From Arthrinium phaeospermum (taxonomy: Eukaryota; Ascomycota; Sordariomycetes; Amphisphaeriales; Apiosporaceae): a stretch of 64,000 bases of DNA. The translations under genes and the position numbers were made by a program. Below, piece by piece: positions 45,001 through 58,786 of this stretch (positions are counted from its first letter, which is position 1; every line of letters begins with the position of its first letter). The stretch spans positions 3,596,001 to 3,660,000 of the forward strand of contig QYRS01000004.1 of the NCBI GenBank assembly GCA_006503535.1. The letters are read 5' to 3'. The notes under the pieces were generated by a model that was given only the letters and a program-made list of their open reading frames with translations, did no database searches and had not been told where the DNA came from.

Positions 45001-47786
45001 GCGACGTTGTGTCTCTCGTTTCGATTCATGTCTCTGATCCCTTATCTGTACCTTACATACAAAAAGAGCGACGGGCTCTCGGTCCCTCATCAGGGGCCCA
45101 CACCTCACTTCAGCTGGCCCCGGATGAGGTCTTAGACATGCAGCACGCCACGAACCAATCAACGGGACCGAGGCACCACAGCTCTAGCAATTGCAGCTCT
45201 TGGTGTCCATGCTTTTTTGCTGGTTTTTGCTTGTCCGCTGACCGGTGACTCGGCGGGAGACCAGAGAGACACAACTGATGAGCTGCCCAATCTCGGGGAA
45301 GTGAACTCGAACTTGCAGCTTCCCGGCATCGCCCTCGGCCTTCAGATCCTCTTCGGCCACGTTCAATTACAAGCCGACATGGATCACGCTGCTGAGCCGC
45401 GATTGATTACCTACTATACCTCATAAGGCTGATCACGAGAAACCTGCTCCACAAAGAAGTGGCTTGACATTTACAGGTAAGGTCACTCATTAGATTGCGC
45501 AGAGGGGGAAGCTTTGGACTCCCCCGGCCGCGCCCAGACAATCTGACTCGTGCGTCAGCAAGACGAGTGCCACAAGCAGCGACGTGACTGGTAATCGTCA
45601 TTTCCGCGTCCCAAGCATTGCAAGCATTGGGTGCTGGGCCGGCGACGAGCATCTCGTGAGACGAAAGAACATGACTTGCGGAGCGGCCAGTAGCACACGA
45701 CGTACCTAATTTAGGTAGATAATGGGCAAGTTGACCCGCCACACTGGACTCTACCTATACAAGTACTTCAACTATGTTTGTAAGCTGTAAGTCAGAATGC
45801 ATGCCAACATAACTGCATGTAAACGGCCCCAGGATCGCAGCCGGGACATATTAAAACACCCCGTCCCGGCGAAACGACGGAGGTGCGGAGTGGACCCAAT
45901 TGGCTGCTGGGTGCGCAGTTTCTCCGAGAGTAAGTATGTCGATGTCCTCCTCCCCAAACGCGCCGACCCGGGTGGAGAGCTGCTGCTGCGCCCACAGTGC
46001 AGTGTGGCATTGCGTCTGACCTATACTACTATACGTGAGGCGAGGCGCAGGATGCACTTGGCTTGGTCCCTTTCTTGCTCCATATGACGATGCATACGAC
46101 TCTGCGAGTAAGTACATGTAGCTAATAACTGTGAGACCTGATACCACATGATGTGCATGTGCGTTCCCGCGGTTCCCTTGTTTTCGCACTCTCTCCTGGT
46201 TATTACCATGACGGAGTTTGGGGTTCCCTTTATTTTAAAACAGAGGCGCAGCTGGCAGATCGAGCCGATGAATTTCTTAATTAATTCGGGTATGCGAAAC
46301 AGGAACGGTGCATCTCAACGGGCGGATCCTCCGGGGCTCTACGCAGACCCTCCCTGAACAGAGGCGGATGATGAAGGTGAAGGGGGATGGGATGGGTAAA
46401 ACCTTCCCGTCAGATAGATGCGGCGCAGGGGGGTTCGTTTTTCTTTATCAAATTAGACGAGCAGGCCTCTTTCTGCATCCCTCTCCCTCCCACACGGGTA
46501 GCACGTGGCCCCTTGGACAAATCCTCCTACGCACATACGCGCCGCCGCTTACACTCCTTGGGGGCCAGAATGGTAGGCAGACATGGATGTTGTAGGCGAC
46601 GTTGCAGACTACCTCCCTCGGTAGGCAACACCTTCAGGGATGGAGGAGTCTCCTACCGCTGATGCCGCAGCTACCTCTTCGTGTTGAATTCGTAGTTCCC
46701 GGGGTGATGTCTAGAGTTAAGCCGGTGACCATTGCTCACTGATTGCTCACTGACAGAGGGATAGAAAGCCGCTTTTAGAGCTCATCGCCATATTTCATTT
46801 AACTTATGGTCGAATTTCATTCGAGAGAATGCTTCTGCGTTAAGCTGTATCTATTGCCTATAGAGAATGGAACAGTACACCGTCGTGGATTAGAGTGCTT
46901 ACGATCCTGTCAGTTGCGCAAGAGGCAGCCTAGCATCAGCGACACTAACTACCGACATAGCCGAAGGATGGTGACCTCGCTGCCTTGACCGAGTTTCCCG
47001 GAGCACATGGTGATCCCACGCAGGTCCTCTTCATGTCGATTCAACTCATTCGATGGAAGGGGAATGAATCCGACTGGAAAGAAGAAGAGATATAGGTAGT
47101 CCGAGGGTGGGAAATCCCGGAAGCCGAGAAAGTGTTTACGTTAGGGGCTATGGAACGAGTCTCCCTGTATCGAACCATGTCGTCGCGGGAGTGTGGTCTT
47201 CGTACGCCTTCGTACGCGGAGGCCTGTCCTCCCCGTCCGAACGGCCATGAGGGGTCAATGAAGAAATAGGGGCACTGCCATCTTGCGAATACACGTCTCT
47301 TGGCAATAATGCATAGTACATTCCTATCTCTTCATCGACGTTCGAATACGGGAATCAAAGGGGACTTCGATGACCTCCGTTATTGCAGCGTGGATAGTGA
47401 GTTTTCCCGAGACTACACACCATCCGTAGTAATCTTAGCTCGGAGTCGACCGCATTTCCAAATTCTCTCGTATGTTCTTTGATGTCACATGGCTGATGAA
47501 ATCAATCATCGGTACATGTTCGATAACAAAATCAGCGGGAATGATGAAGATGAAGGTGTACTAGACATTACCTGGATGACATGACACAGTGTCCAGTCTC
47601 GTCCCAGAGCCTCGCGTACAGTTATTCATAACCTCATATAGCATCATCAAATAAGTTACCCATATATCAATCAATCTCATTCCGCTAATTTGGTTCTATC
47701 ATAATCATAAATCAACAGCAGCCCCCGTGGTTGCTCCTTAACTAAGTACATATTTTACCCCTTGACCCCATCATCAAGCTCCCTTC
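42037..47786. other. 5.7-kb stretch without a supported gene
   Basis: Overlapping frames of up to 244 codons occur on both strands (for example 42607-43092, 43420-43791, 44218-44952), but none shows a domain, signal peptide or splice chain. A GGTAA tandem repeat lies around 42509-42527, and a GATTGCTCACT duplication lies near 46735-46755. It could hold long leaders, regulatory DNA or noncoding transcripts. I cannot tell which. Confidence 0.45.
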
Positions 47787-49697
47787 TCAAAGCAGCTTCT
47801 TCTCCAACTTCTTAAACATCCCTGTCACCCCCCTCTCCAGCCGATCCGCATTCTGCCCCAACTTACTCCGCTCCTCCCCCGACCGCGGCCGGTAGCTCCC
47901 CGCGTTATCGTGCTTGTGGTTGACGGCCTCCTGCTCCGTCGGCCGGTACACCTGCGAGTGGATCGAGTAGTCCGGGCCCCCTGAAGGGTTGCTGCTCGTG
48001 GTGTAGTTGTAGTTGGCGTACCCGCCCGGCGGTGGCGAGAGACTTTGTTGTTGCTGCTGCTGGTGCAAGCTGGCGGGCGTGCTCGTCGACGCGGGCGGCG
48101 GCGGCCCGGAGAACGCAGGCGGCGGCGGGGCGAAGCCAGGCGAGCCGGGGTACGCTGGTGCTGGACCGCCGCCGCCGCCGTAGGGGTTCGGGCTCGGCAG
48201 GCCGGGCGAGGCGAGGCCGTATTGCTGTTGGTGCTGCTGCGCGGCCGACGTCACGGGCATGGTGGCGCTGCGGTGTAACGCGCCGAATTGCGAGGGCGGG
48301 AAGCCGGGGCTCGCGACGGCGCTGGGCGGGAAACCGGGGCTCATTGGTCCCGTGGCGGTGGGTGGGAAGCCGGGGCTCATAGGTCCCGTCGCGGTGGGCG
48401 GGAATCCAGGGGTCCTAGGCGCCCCAAATCCGGGACTCATGGGCCCTCCAACCCCAATGCTGTAGGCAGGGCTCATGGGACCACCCCCAGTGAAGCCCGG
48501 CGTGTAGGGTATGGATTGCGGCTGGTGGTCGCGCGCCACGGCAGTCTGTAGGTCCAGACCATCTTCCTCGGGCGGCGGCGGTGTCTTCTCGCGGTGTCGG
48601 ATCTGCTCTGGTGCCGCGGGCGCGGCTGGGTTGTAGGCCATGGGCTTGAAGCCTCCGGATTGCGAATCAGGGGTATTGCTGCTCCCGTGCACTGCCGAGA
48701 CGGGCGGCGGGTCGAAGGTCGGGACGCCCATACCCTGCTGCTGTTGCTGCTGTGGGGTCGATCTGTTGGTACCCTGCACTGGTGCCGGTGCCTGAATGGG
48801 ACCCGCGGTCCCGGCGCCGAACCTCGGGGGGTCCGAGATGACGGCGTTCTCGAGCTTGTTCACCAGGGGGTTCACCGGGTCATGGTGCGGTGGGGAGTAC
48901 TGCTGACGCTGCTGCTGCTGGGGCGGAGCAGGCTCGTCCAGGACTTCGACCTGGTGGCCGGGCAGCACACGGCGGATGCCGTTGACGAACTGCAGGGCGT
49001 CGTTCTGCGTCCAGAAGTATATGTCGAGTGAGTGCAGCTTGTAGTGGTACTTGTTCTGGTTGTGCGGGTCGTATGTGGGTAGATGCCATTGCGACTGGTC
49101 GGGTACGCCGTCTCCGACAGTGATCGTCACGAGACATTGCTGCTTGTAGGAGTATCTGAGATGGGCATGGTCCAAGACTATAGAGACACAGGACGATTTA
49201 GCACGCGAGAACTAGACTCTCAGGGGTATATAGCATAGTCTGATGCAAACTTGACGTTCCATGACCAAGGGATAGATAGCTTGCAACATATACTGGCGCT
49301 CAAAAGGGCCAGGGGAGATGGGGAAAAGTGAAAGAGCTTACATCCATCAAAGGCATCTTGGTCATCGGCGCCCGGCTGGTTGGCAACCTCAATGCGTGCC
49401 CGTCGATCATTCGCGTTCTCAAACAGGTAGACATACGATCCCTTGTCGAAGCGGTGGTGGGGTGGCTTCGCCGTTGGCGGGCCGTAGAAGTAATGGATGT
49501 CCCCGAAACTATTTCGGCAGAAGGCTCTCAGGTTAGCCACTATATCTAGAGTGCATTCTAGGAGAGGCTGTATAACAAGTCGAATTCACGACATGTAGCC
49601 TCGCGAGTTTGCTCTCTCCTCTACATGTGTTTGTCCTCGAGTAGTAAAGTGAGACTCACAGGGTCGCAACGTTCTCTTCTCCCGGCCGGACGGCCAT
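47787..49697 (-). CDS. Conserved fungal protein with Pro/Gln-rich tail
   Basis: There are three exons: 49697-49660, 49526-49342 and 49177-47787. They give 537 residues, and the phases add up. The N-terminal third is folded: MAVRPGEENVATL, then AFCRNSFGDIHYFYGPPTAKPPHHRFDKGSYVYLFENA, HLRYSYKQQCLVTITVGDG, LPTYDPHNQNKYHYKLHSLDIYFWTQNDALQFVNGIRRVL. The rest is low-complexity: QQQQ blocks, PPPP blocks and a Pro/Gly-rich repeat GPMSPGFPPTAT in about four imperfect copies (DNA about 48280-48480). The C-terminus returns to a charged helix (LERGVTGMFKKLEKKLL). The first splice acceptor is the least certain, because a GCTAAC branch-like site lies only a few bases before it. Function unknown; the tail may mediate phase separation or SH3 binding. 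Confidence 0.75.
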
Positions 49698-50597
49698 GGT
49701 CGCAATGTGGACTCGAGGTATGCGCGGAAGAAGCTTATGGTCGCAAGGGTTCGTCCACCAAACGTGGGTATCAATATCTCTCAATAGCGAGTATGTAAGG
49801 CAAAGTAGCTTGCTTGCGATTTGTATAGGTATCTCAAAGCCGATCAACAGCTTCCACGAAAGTACCAGAGCAAGCAAGGAGAAAATGGTAAAGAAAGGAA
49901 AGATGAAATCATGCGACCGCGACAGGAGCTACGAAGACCTACCAACACATTGATCTACTTACGTACGGCATTCATTGGGCAATCAATCCAATCCGTCCAT
50001 CCAGGATGAGGAGCCGCCCTCCCGGTATTTTTGGTACGACATGCGAAATTCCCAAGCAGCCCAAGACCATTGTCAGCGCTTAACCGCCCTCTCAGAGGCG
50101 ACTTACACCGTCGTGGTGGGGTTGCAGCGACAGCTCCCACCAGCCAGTCAGAAGCCGAATTCCCAAGGCGGGCAGGGGTGGATAGCTTTTTGGCTGTCTG
50201 GGCCTCGAGGGTTCTCCCCGCTATAGAGCAACCCGACCCCACTAAAACTTTCAGTTAGTGCGCCTTTTCGCCGGAGCCAGCAGTTTTTCCGCCGCTTGGG
50301 AAATTCTTGGGAAGGCCGAATTCGAAGGTCACTGACGCTGGCGATGGCTTCAAGAGCCAGGTAGCCAATTCCCGATCTCTCCACCGACGACGAAAAAGAG
50401 GTCAATCGCCGACGGACCGAGCCTACGCAGCACCTCTGTACGGTACGAACCCAATCACCAAACAAGAATTCTCAATACCGCCAAGACCCAATCGCTGACT
50501 GCTCTTTGCAGATCAACTGTGCGACTTCGCCAACCCGGGACAAAAACCGCCCACGCCGGGCCACCGCACGCCACACCGGCCCAAACCTCCTCCCAAC
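49698..50597. other. Divergent promoter region
   Basis: About 900 bp between the P/Q-rich gene (minus) and uS8m (plus). No gene is seen. Confidence 0.6.
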
Positions 50598-51095
50598 ATG
50601 GGTCTCCCGCACATCGCCAACCTGTGCAGCCACCTGCAAAACGCCAGCAAAGCGCGCCTGGGCCTGACGTCGGCCCCGCACACCAAGTACAACCTGTCGG
50701 TCCTGCTGTCGCTGCAAAAAGCCGGCTTCCTCAGCTTCGTGACGCGCGGCGGCGCCCTGCCGCCGGACCCCGCCACCCTGTCGACGTACGAGCCGGAGCC
50801 GCTGACGAGCGCCAACGTGGCGCGGCAGCGGCTCTGGGTCGGGCTCAAGTACAGCGACAACGCGCCCGTCCTGCGCAAGATGCAGGCCGTCTCCACGCCC
50901 AAGCGGCCCATCACCATGAAGCTGCCCGACCTCGAGCGCGTCGCCCGCGGCTGGGACACCAACGGCCGCGTCAACGTCCGCGGGCTCAACATGGGCGAGT
51001 GCCTCTTCGTCAGCACGTCCAAGGGCGTCATGGAGGTGCGCGAGGCCGTCGAGCGCAAGATGGGCGGACTGGTCCTGTGCCGGGCCGGACCGTAA
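50598..51095 (+). CDS. mrps8: Mitochondrial small-subunit ribosomal protein uS8m
   Basis: A single exon of 165 residues starting MGLPHIANLCSHLQNASKARL. The protein has the S8 pattern: HTKYNLSVLLSLQKAGFLSFV early, LWVGLKYSDNAPVLRKMQAVSTPKRPITM, and the C-terminal RGLNMGECLFVSTSKGVMEVREA, corresponding to the S8 signature that binds the central domain of small-subunit rRNA. It acts in mitochondrial translation; the N-terminal segment is basic and lacks acidic residues, as expected for import. The high GC content of this exon creates long false frames on both strands. Confidence 0.85.
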   Translation: MGLPHIANLCSHLQNASKARLGLTSAPHTKYNLSVLLSLQKAGFLSFVTRGGALPPDPATLSTYEPEPLTSANVARQRLWVGLKYSDNAPVLRKMQAVSTPKRPITMKLPDLERVARGWDTNGRVNVRGLNMGECLFVSTSKGVMEVREAVERKMGGLVLCRAGP

Positions 51096-52148
51096 GTGGG
51101 GGAAGACAGCGTGTGAAACAGAGGATGGGCGCGCGCAAAGGGGATGAGCAAAGAGAAAGACACATACACACAGCGAGGGTGTGTGTGGATGCTGGTTCTT
51201 GCGATTCTTTCCGGATCTGGGGCTACGTTGATCTACCGGGTATGCAACAAGAGGCAACTATTCAAGTTTCAGGAGACGCATGGTGTGTGTGTGGCATTTA
51301 GCGTCCCAAACAGCGAAGCCTGATGGTCGACCTTTCATGGGACCAACCAGCCAGCGTAGGCGGGAGAAGATGGACGAGTGTGTAGGATATCTCATACGTG
51401 GCCAAACCGGAACAATGTCGAGCAAAACGGTCCTCACTGAACCGACCAACCAGCAAATCCCGCATAGGAAATGGGCATTCGTCTAAGCGAAGAGGGATCG
51501 CAGAGATCAAGTTGTACCAATTATTGTATAAGTGCAGACTTCATGTACACCAATACGAAACCATAGAAAGAAGAAACAAAAAAATGCCACCTAAAATGTT
51601 TTCATGACCATTATAGTGTGCATGTAACAGTAGAAGCTCACAACCCATATCAAGATCAAAATGCAGTTGGTGTCCCCTCGAGAAGAATATATCCATTCTG
51701 ACTAAACTATGCTATGCTAATACTCTTCCTCATGATTTTTTACTATGCTGCTGCGTCTTGCGCCTTGGGGCCAAGCTTCTCCGGTTGGCAAGCCTAATGT
51801 TGTGCTCTCTGAATGAACAGTTGCCTTCTTTACACAAAGTTCCTAATCGTTTCAATCACTATCCCCATCCTCATCCACTGCCTGCCAATGTCTAGAAAGC
51901 AAAAAAACAACAACCTCCCTATTTGCTCGGAAGAAAGATGTAAAGGTATCATCTGCGCCTTCGCCGGTACACGAAACGCCGGGAGAAAAAAAGGTCCTCA
52001 ATAAAAGGGGTGCGCGGACGACTGTTAGCCCGTCCGCAAAGAAAAAGAAAAAGGACAAATGACTATCAAAACACACCGACCAACACCCCATAAGACCTGT
52101 CCGCTAAACCATGCGGAAAATCGTCTTGAAGTCGTTAACTTAACATTG
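51096..52148. other. Intergenic DNA between convergent genes
   Basis: An AT-rich spacer holding the 3' flanks of uS8m and the next minus-strand gene. No gene is seen. Confidence 0.6.
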
Positions 52149-54219
52149 CTAGTATGTCTCCTGCTCGGCGGCAATTGCGGAGGCTTCCTCGGTCTTGGCC
52201 GGGGTAATCTCGGCGGCCGGGGCCAGTGTGTTGCTCTCTTGAACGACATCCTCGACATCCTTCACCTCCTGAGCATCTGCTGACCCGACGGGGACGGAGC
52301 CGTTCGTCAGTTCCTTCTCCTTCTCCGACGCCGCAGCCGCCTCGACAACTGCCTCCACTGCCTGCGGCTCCGCCTTCTCTACAACAGGAGTGACAGCAGT
52401 ATCCTTTGACACAGCCGCCGCTCCAATAGCCACGTCAGCGCTCGCTGCCTGAGCAGCCACAGGAGCAACCTCCTTAGCCGAGGGCTGGGCCTTGGCTGCG
52501 GGCGCCTTCGTTGCTGTCGTCTTCTTGGAGGTGGGGCTGCCCTTGCCCTTGGTCGATTCCGTAAGCTTCTCGGTAGCTCTCTTGGCGTGCGAGTCACCAT
52601 TCTTCGCCGCAGAGGACTTCTTGGACGAGGCCGGCGCGCCGTGCTTCTTAGGTGGCGTTATCGGGGCCTTCTCTGCCACCTTGTTCTTGCTGGCTTGGGT
52701 AGGTCGCATCATCCGCTCCAGGAAGCTCTCGTCGACATGTGCCTCCTTCTTGACCACGGGGTGGTCCTTAGCCATCTGCTTAGGAGGAGGTCCGATGCTG
52801 GGTCGCGGCCGGTTGACGGTCGAGCTCTGGCGCTTCAGTGTCTTGGGGGCGGCTGTACTAGCTGTCGCACTGTTCCTGCTGCGAGGTCGCGGTTCAGCGC
52901 CGTGGTTGACAGTAAGGTGGTTGCCAGATGTTCGAGAGAGGGTCTGGCGCGCGGGAGCGGGAGCGGCAGCTGCACCAGTCTTCTGGGCAGACGCGGCTGT
53001 GTGGGTGGTGAGGCTGGCTGGCAGCTTGGCAGGCCGGGTAGGCGACTTGACCTTGGGCTTGGGGTTTGCGGCCGGAACCGAAGGGGGCGAGAGGTCCAGC
53101 GCCGCAGGCCTCCTCGTCGGAGCGCCAGACTTTTGAGGGGTAGTGGGCTTAGCACTGCTTCCTCGAACCGATGAAGCCTTGGTCGTTTTCGTCGTCTGTT
53201 GCTCGGGTGCATGGACTGGCGACTTGGGGCCCTTGGAAGCCGCCCTTCCAGTAGTAGAGATTGGTGAGGTTTTGACCTTGCTCGGGGGCGATCCGTTCTT
53301 AGCTGTGCCGTTCGTCGCTGACTTTGCACCTTCGGTGGGCTGTACAGCAGCTGCGGTGGTGGGGTCACCGGGTGTGAGCTTGGTCTTGGACTCTTCCTCG
53401 TCGGTGATCTTGTCCGGGTTCGAGTTGGGGACAATCTCTGGAGTCTGGTATCCCCTCTTTGGAGAAAACCTGCTGGGAGGAGTTGCCTGTCGGGGAGACT
53501 CGGGAATGGGCTGCTGGGACAGGTTCGTCCTGAAAGCAGCGGCGTTTTGAGCCATACCGTCGGAAAACACGTCGCCCTTCTCTGAAACTGCAGCTGGTGT
53601 GGTAGATTCGGTCTCGTTGCTGGGTCTCCGGCTGGTTACCGATGCGGAATCACGGCTGGGTTCACGCTGTAAACCGATGCGGCCGTCCTTTTCAATGGCT
53701 ACAAAGTTCATCCGTACTTTGGAGAGAGGCCGGGGAGACTGTGAGGGCGTGGGGGAGTTTGCTGCAAGAGAACGTTCTGGTTAGCGATGCAAAAGCAAAG
53801 CGGCACTTAAGAAGAGTGGGCGCGATTCTGGGAATTGACATCAAGATGACGTTTGGTAGAGGTTACTCGGTTAAGTAGCTCCTAGAAGCGTTTGCATCCA
53901 ACCGCCGTCTTTCTTACAACAACAACAACCGCCGTTGCAAGTTGGAGAAAATGGGCATTCAGAGGATCAAAGCAACAAATGTTTCGGAGGTTTCGAGGGC
54001 ACAGGGGAAGATTGGATTCAGAGAAGATTGGATTCAGAGAAGGCGCTGGCGCATCCGTCTCCTGAGGAAATAGGTATGTAGGCATGGGAATGTCTTGAGG
54101 GCAAAAAACTCACCAAGTTTTACGCTGCCAGGAGCACTGCCGGGAGGAGAGCGCCCCCGGTCTGGCGGACTGTCGCCTTTTTGCTCAAACATGGCACGAA
54201 GATTCTTAACGCCCGACAT
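52149..54219 (-). CDS. Conserved disordered fungal protein (MSGVKNLRAMFEQ family)
   Basis: There are two exons. Exon 1 starts at ATG 54219 (MSGVKNLRAMFEQKG) and ends near 54114; exon 2 runs 53761-52149. Total about 572 residues. Splicing creates VKLANSPTPSQSPRPLSKVRMNFVAIEKDGRIGL, a block I have seen conserved in filamentous ascomycetes. The rest is low complexity: Ser/Thr/Pro/Lys/Ala, with short conserved islands (FSDGMAQNAAAFRTNLSQQPIPESP, HVDESFLERMMRPTQASKNK) and an Ala/Glu-rich acidic C-terminus. There is no membrane segment. The N-terminus and the KV/RPLSK block look like short binding motifs, possibly cytoskeletal. That is a guess; no characterised function is known to me. The exact donor position is uncertain by a base. 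Confidence 0.72.
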
Positions 54220-57040
54220 GATTGCGTTTGCAGAAGGAGCTGCCTAGACACGCTGTTTCTTCCTTTCTTTTGTCGGATTGCTTATTGGAGCGGGTCGCGC
54301 TTAGTCCTCGCAGGAGGAGGGAGCGGGAAGGTGCAGGCCGCAAAGTGTATATTTTCTTTGCTGGATCAGGTGTAAAACACGGTCCGAGATGTTTGCTCGT
54401 CGTCACCGAGGGAAAGAGCAAGTCGCGCGAAGCGATCTCACATACATTCCCCCCAATTCGTGTGGTGGGTGCCCCAGAAGAGGATCTGGAGGTCTTAAAA
54501 AAAGAAGAGCAAAAAAGTTCGAGTGCGTTCGTTGTGTGTGTGGTGTGTTGTTGGTTGGACGGACAGTTGTCGTCGTGCTCGGCTTAATTTGGTCGCGCTG
54601 AACGTTGTCCAGTCAAGTCGGATCAGAAGATGGGATGAATGGGCGTTCCTTCTGGCGGATTATTGGGAACCTCGGAGTTGGGGAGCTCAGGCCAAGGGTG
54701 CGCAGCGCGAAGCTAGGTTGATTAGTGGTCGATCCGAGGAGTGGGCTCAGGAACGAGAGACAATGTGGCAGTTGATGATAGATGGCAGCTCAGCTCGGCT
54801 CAACTTGAGGAGGGAGCAGGCAATTCAATACAGCAGCAGAACCAGCAAATGACGCGGAATTTAGAAAGGAGAATCCCAAAAAGCCAGAGTTGCGCGTTTG
54901 TTGACGGAGATTGTATTATTATCTCTTGTACATAGGTGTCAATTACTTATGCGCACGTCGTCCGTCCGACGGGCGAAGGAGGGAATCAAACTGGCCCCAT
55001 CCTGGAATCCAGCGAAGTGGGATGTCTCCCAATTCGGGTCCCTTGAAATTAGGGGAGATATTTTCATGGGGAGCAAGCTAGCGCTCCTAAACTATCGAGT
55101 TCAGGGGCTTGCATGACCGGCCGCGTCCATTGGTTGGATTGCTTGGGCGAGAACAACTTAGCGTGTATTGCGACTGTGAAACTCTCGACGACTCAAAACA
55201 CGGCGAAGGAGAAAGAGCAGTAGCCCCAAGGTCCGTCGCGAGGAAACGTCGGCAGCTTCTGACTGCTGCGACTTGTATGACTGGCCAGGAGTTTGCATCT
55301 GACGATGTGTGTGTTGTTTACAAAACAAGGCAGGTTAGGCACCGAATAGACTTCCAAGCCAATCAGTTTCGGAGATGGCGCTTATTTTTGGAAATTCGAC
55401 ATTGCATCAGTGGCTGTTGGCTGCCTGCGCCCGATGCTGTGCAAGCAAGCTTACTGTGGAAAGCTGTCAGCCAGTCTGCAACAGCAACTCAACAGCATCT
55501 TGCATCCGCAGCAGCAGCGGCACCACCACCACCACCAACCACAACCCAACGAAAAGAAGCATGTGCCTCTTTCTTGCCTTATTGGCATGGGCAACCGATA
55601 GCATACTCAGCCCATCCCTTTTCCCCGGATTGTCATCGAGAAGAGGGCTGAGGGATTGAGTGATTGACCACTGCTCGGGACATGTCAGAAGGTGCAAGGT
55701 GGACATGGACCCATGCCCGCTGCGAGCCTATGGCATATTATGGATTTGGGATGCAGAAGAATAGAAGTCGATGCATTAACGATGGTCGCATATCAGACGG
55801 CCAAAAGAACCAGATCATCGCAATCGTCCTTCCTTATTTTTCCTATTTAGCCTTTTGCCCCGGCAAGCTTGCCCTGGTGACTGGCCTCATGGCGGTCTGC
55901 AAGATCGCAGCCCACGTTGCTGCTGCCACGAGAAGAGAAGGTTTCCAGAAGGCCCCCTATTCTATTTGCCCTTGATGGCCTGTGCCTGGGTCCCCGAGTT
56001 TCATATTTCTCCAGTCTTTTTTTCCTCGCTGCCCTCGTTGCTTCGGTGTTGTCCGTTCAACATAATTCCACATGCTCCTCTTCCTGTGTTTTACAAATTG
56101 CTTGCCTCGTCGGCGAATCAAGCTGTAACTTGTCACAGCGGGAGAGAGGGTCACAACCATCGCGCAATGTCAGCGGCAATGGCGAGCAGATCTTCCGTCA
56201 CACAACACAGGACTCTAACAGGACCACACCCCTGCAAGCCCTGCAAGTCCGAGGACCCTAGAAGCTGAGAAGCTCACTTGTCACCAGGGGAAATTGTCCC
56301 CGACGCCGGCAAGTAGCTCATCCCCTGCAGCTTTGATAGTTTCACCCTACATGGCAGGAAACCGTTGAAGATCTCGATTCCAGAAGAAATAACCTATGCA
56401 ATGCTCTTGAGCACATGGCAATTGGATGGAAGCAAATACGTGACACACATGGCAGACATCCGCAAGTATCAGTATTTCCCTCTTCCAACTTGGCGAGGTT
56501 CTAGATTTTCGGCCTGTCTGAACGTCGGCGTGTTTTGGCGCGCCAATATCGCGCTTTTGGCTGGTACCAACCGAAATTGAAAGCCGGTTTGTCAATTTAA
56601 CTGTGGTCGCTCTTACCTATTCTTACAGTACAGCCAGCCATTGTGGCGATCATATGACGGCGCAGCACTACTGTACCCAAATAGACACGAGGAAAATGCA
56701 GTTAGTGCCCCAAAAACCCTAGGCATAAGTCGTTTACGGCGCAGTGTTATTCACCAGTTGCCGCCGCAAGAGCGTGATCAGCCGATCGCAAACACGAATT
56801 TACACGATGTTGCATACGATGTTGGAAACTATCGAGCGCGGGTTATGTAATATGTACGTTTTGAGTCGGGCCATTACAGGCACCCCACTAGTGACTCCAA
56901 AACCATAATCGCAACGCCGACACAGGAGCTGGAGCTAGGTGGGATTTTTTTGTATCGTTGGCGAGAGCTTCATTGCGCTGTGCAGGAACCTTCCTCTGCA
57001 CCACCAAATCAAACTCCCCCAAAGCAATTGATCTGTGACA
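54220..57040. other. Divergent intergenic region of 2.8 kb, no supported gene
   Basis: Lies between the starts of the disordered-protein gene (minus) and LYS12 (plus). Frames of up to 180 codons occur but lack motifs. A CAG/CAC-rich patch lies at 55480-55550. Confidence 0.5.
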
Positions 57041-58288
<1,248 letters not shown>

Positions 58289-58786
58289 AAACTTTTCGAT
58301 GAGGAAGCTTACTGACTGAACGATAACCGGACATGTGTCGTGGACATGCATAACGTCATCCAATGCGCAACGAATACCGAGAAGATAAAAATGGGCGGGC
58401 AAAACCTTGTAGATAGATCTTGGGAGTGTCTATAGAGAAAATGTAACAACTATCGGCGTTCAGTGCAGACCAGAGCATATTGTTTGAATTCATGTTGTAT
58501 CATTCCTGTTTGTTTACTACGCATACTTGCTGTATTGCTTATTAGATTATAGCCATCTGGTACACAGGCATTTTGAAGTATCGTCCAGTGTTGGTTCAAT
58601 TCATTATACAGATTCCCGACTCAATGCATCTTAAAGGGCACAACGAAATGGCAAAGCTTTCAAGTGTTTGGTGTAGAACAAGGTATAAATTCCCAGACCA
58701 AGTATATCCTCCCTAAACGCCATCCATGCAGAGTTATTTACAGTCGTCTATCCGAATCGCCATACTATCATGGGACTACATTGGCT
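58289..58786. other. Spacer between convergent LYS12 and KRE33
   Basis: About 500 bp of AT-rich 3' flanking DNA; no gene. Confidence 0.65.
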
